Source of the DNA: a bacterium
Lineage (GTDB): Bacteria; Elusimicrobiota; Elusimicrobia; UBA1565; UBA9628
Assembly (NCBI GenBank): GCA_021790955.1
Contig: JAJYFI010000051.1
Coordinates: 1 to 8,261, forward strand
Direction of reading: 5' to 3'
DNA: 8,261 bases
How positions within the stretch are numbered: the first letter of the stretch is position 1; each line of letters starts with the position of its first letter. The translations under genes were made by a program, and so were the position numbers. Shown here in pieces: positions 6,596 through 8,261 of the stretch. The notes under the pieces are model-generated. The model was not told the DNA's origin. It made no database searches and was given only the letters and a program-made list of their open reading frames with translations.

Positions 6596-7917
6596 GGCCC
6601 CGAAGAATTCCGAGACAGGGCGCGCGCGACATCGGCGGCGATGAGGGCGTTGCCCCGCGGCGTGGCGTGGCCGAAACTGCCCGCGAAAAAATCCGTGAAA
6701 AAATCCGCCACGGGCCGGTCGGCCAAGGCGGATTTGAAGGATTTTTCATTATCCACGATGAGCGCCTGCGGGCCGCAGAGAGCGCGAAGGGGCTGGACCG
6801 GTCTCATGGGATACTGCACGCAGATCAGTTTTTTGCCATAGCGCGCCACGATTCGGCGCAGGCGGGCGTAATTCAGGGCCAACGCCGGGGGAGCCGCGGC
6901 CGCCCGCAATGCTTCGGCTTTTTTAAAAAGGGCCTCGGCGCGCCGAGCGCGTCCGTGGGAGAGCCAATACAGGCCGCGGCTCCCAAAGTAAAGCGGCGAG
7001 GCGGGATCTCGGCGAGGCAGCAAAAGAACGGAGTCATTCTTGTAAGGATAATTGAGCCCTTGCGCCCATATCCAATGATAGGGCGGAGACGAATAGCTCA
7101 TGCCAAGGGAACGCTTAAACCATGCTTTGGCTTGGGCTTTTTTGCCCTCCGAGGTCAAAATATCCGCCATGTCCAATACATAGTCTGCGTTGCCGGAGTC
7201 CCTTTTTAGCGCCAGCCTCAGATAGGCCTCCGCCGCCCCATTGCGTCCGGACAAGGACTCCACATCGGACAAGGCGCGATACCCTGAGGCGTCCGCGGGA
7301 TGCGCGCCGATATACCGTTTGAAAACGGTGCGATACGCGGAGAGAACGCGGGCCGGGTCCTTGGCCGAATAAAGCTCGCCCATCATGCGGTAGCCGAGCC
7401 AGCGTGCGTTGCCTCGCATCTCCGCCTCAAACCGAAGCCTGGAGGGGAGCATTCGTATCAGGTTCCAGAGTCGAGATCGGCTTCTTTCATGGGTCGGGAA
7501 GCCGGCGGGATGGATGTCGTAGTCGTTGATCCCCATCATGGCGATGACGGCATCGGGGTTATATCGTTCAATCCACGAAGGGAGTTTTTCTAAAATCTCC
7601 GTCGTCGTCGCCGCGGGGATTCCGGCGTTGACGACCTCGAAACGACATCGGCCCGGGCGGCTTTTGTTGAGCAAGCGCTCCAGCTGTCGAGGGTAGGAGT
7701 CGGGTCCCCCCATGGCCGTCGTGGACTCGCCGATGCAAAGCAGGCGCGCCACGTCTGGATGGGCGTTGGCGCGGAGCGTGCCGCGGCAATACAGCCAATG
7801 GATGTCGCTCAAAGCCCGAAGCGTCAATTCGGCCCCCAAGCAAGCCGCGACGACGCCTCCGATCATCAGGATGCCGCGCCCCAGTCTTGCGCGATAGAAG
7901 GCCATGGAATTTAACAT
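6580..7917 (-). CDS. SGNH/GDSL hydrolase-like protein with internal TPR insert, membrane-anchored
   Basis: 445 residues. An N-terminal membrane segment (about 14-34, ILMIGGVVAACLGAE) points to a type II anchor with the body outside the cytoplasm. SGNH blocks appear in order: LCIGESTTAMG (60-70, candidate nucleophile Ser65 in GES), VVNAGIP (95-101, block II Gly99), MMGINDYD (127-134, block III Asn131), and FGHATPRGN (415-423, block V His417). Helical hairpins resembling TPRs (about 190-340) are inserted between blocks III and V. The position three residues before His417, usually the catalytic Asp of DxxH, is Ser414; Asp409 is the nearest acidic residue. The family includes carbohydrate esterases and O-acetyl-transfer accessory proteins such as AlgX/AlgJ types, so an acyl-transfer or esterase role on an envelope glycan is plausible but unproven. 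It lies 30 nt after the toxin gene stop and overlaps the TPR gene by 16 nt. An alternative start is Met5. Confidence 0.8.
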   Translation of the reverse strand: MLNSMAFYRARLGRGILMIGGVVAACLGAELTLRALSDIHWLYCRGTLRANAHPDVARLLCIGESTTAMGGPDSYPRQLERLLNKSRPGRCRFEVVNAGIPAATTTEILEKLPSWIERYNPDAVIAMMGINDYDIHPAGFPTHERSRSRLWNLIRMLPSRLRFEAEMRGNARWLGYRMMGELYSAKDPARVLSAYRTVFKRYIGAHPADASGYRALSDVESLSGRNGAAEAYLRLALKRDSGNADYVLDMADILTSEGKKAQAKAWFKRSLGMSYSSPPYHWIWAQGLNYPYKNDSVLLLPRRDPASPLYFGSRGLYWLSHGRARRAEALFKKAEALRAAAAPPALALNYARLRRIVARYGKKLICVQYPMRPVQPLRALCGPQALIVDNEKSFKSALADRPVADFFTDFFAGSFGHATPRGNALIAADVARALSRNSSGPWTCR

Positions 7918-7947
7918 CGTGGGCCCGGCCTGAGCGGACGCGGCTCG

Positions 7948-8261
7948 CTACCGCTCCTGATCAAGTAGCCATGCGATCTGGGGGCGGAGCTCCTCGATAA
8001 CCGTCTTGTACTGCGGAAGGTTTGGCACCAGCGGTCCAAGCCACTGCTTCCAGGTTTTTTCCACAGCCGTGAGCATCGCCTCCGAAAAAAAGCTCTCGGG
8101 CCCTGAAAAGGTCACTTCCTTGGGCGCGCACTTCTCGCGCAGGAAGGTCGAGAAGCCCGACGTGTCCAGGCCGTCGCGGTGGGCTCCGAGGATGCGCCAT
8201 AGATCGTAGTAGTCCCGGGCGCGGGAGCGCGCCCAGCCGCGGCGCTCAAGCGAGCGCCTAT
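7948..8261 (-). CDS. Nucleotidyltransferase AbiEii/AbiGii-type toxin, C-terminal fragment (5' end beyond window)
   Basis: I translated this frame by eye because no start codon lies in the window. It runs open from the right edge to TAG (CTA on the plus strand, 7948-7950), giving 103 residues. RARDYYDLWRIL matches the late R/K-D-x-x-D-L motif of AbiEii-like nucleotidyltransferases (DUF1814). The ending WKQWLGPLVPNLPQY, then VIEELRPQIAWLL, resembles the family's usual C-terminus, in which W, LP and a final helix follow in this order. Such proteins are toxins of type IV toxin-antitoxin or abortive-infection modules that modify tRNA ends or related substrates with nucleotides. The N-terminal catalytic part with the GGTxL and DxD motifs, and any AbiEi antitoxin partner, would lie to the right of the window. 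Base composition agrees with the neighbouring genes. Only 30 nt separate it from the SGNH gene on the same strand, with no visible terminator. Confidence 0.72.
   Translation of the reverse strand, partial: RRSLERRGWARSRARDYYDLWRILGAHRDGLDTSGFSTFLREKCAPKEVTFSGPESFFSEAMLTAVEKTWKQWLGPLVPNLPQYKTVIEELRPQIAWLLDQER

Noticed and set aside
7918..7947. Gap between the toxin and SGNH genes, checked for a promoter or terminator
   Set aside because: Only a short GGGCCC palindrome is present, with no -35/-10 pair, stem-loop or T-run that I can support.
1..8261. CRISPR arrays, tRNA/rRNA genes and insertion-sequence ends
   Set aside because: I saw no repeated spacer-like units, cloverleaf-like segments, transposase motifs or terminal inverted repeats when reading both strands.

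Overview
The window is a bacterial, gene-dense, GC-rich stretch with almost no intergenic space. From about position 387 to the right edge the DNA looks uniform: roughly 60% GC, closely packed genes and 4-nt start/stop overlaps. The first ~385 bases are different, at about 75% GC by hand count over 1-360. They encode a piece of an unrelated housekeeping enzyme. The organism of the main part cannot be named with confidence. The mix of an uncharacterised large membrane protein, a TPR-containing SGNH protein, a membrane-anchored spermidine-synthase-like protein and an AbiEii toxin resembles uncultured environmental lineages such as Elusimicrobiota or Omnitrophota, but that is only an impression.

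Layout. (1) 1-385, minus strand: C-terminal part of glycine dehydrogenase subunit 2 (GcvPB-type), cut off upstream. (2) 387-5486, plus strand: a tightly coupled run of four genes. These are the C-terminal piece of a family 2 glycosyltransferase, a 773-aa polytopic membrane protein of a type I know only as uncharacterised, a complete 292-aa family 2 glycosyltransferase paralogous to the first piece, and a 516-aa membrane/spermidine-synthase-like fusion protein. The three internal junctions are 4-nt overlaps using ATG, GTG and TTG starts (ATGA, GTGA, TTGA). (3) 5447-7917, minus strand: a TPR protein, probably a lipoprotein, and upstream of it an SGNH-hydrolase-like membrane-anchored protein carrying a TPR-like helical insert. 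These two genes overlap by 16 nt, and the TPR gene overlaps the end of the plus-strand run tail to tail by 40 nt. (4) 7948-8261, minus strand: C-terminal end of an AbiEii/AbiGii-type nucleotidyltransferase toxin.

How the genes may work together (inference): two glycosyltransferases, a large membrane protein with GT-C-like features, a membrane SAM/dcSAM-fold enzyme, and a secreted SGNH/TPR pair fit a cell-envelope or exopolysaccharide assembly and decoration module. No single gene proves this. At about 376-390 a GcvPB gene and a glycosyltransferase gene are both cut inside their coding sequence at the same point, with a sharp change in base composition. That is best explained by an assembly chimera, or less likely by a real rearrangement, so nothing about the main locus should be inferred from the gcvPB fragment. 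No tRNA, rRNA, CRISPR array, insertion sequence or convincing terminator was seen, and no stretch above 300 bases lacks a coding feature.
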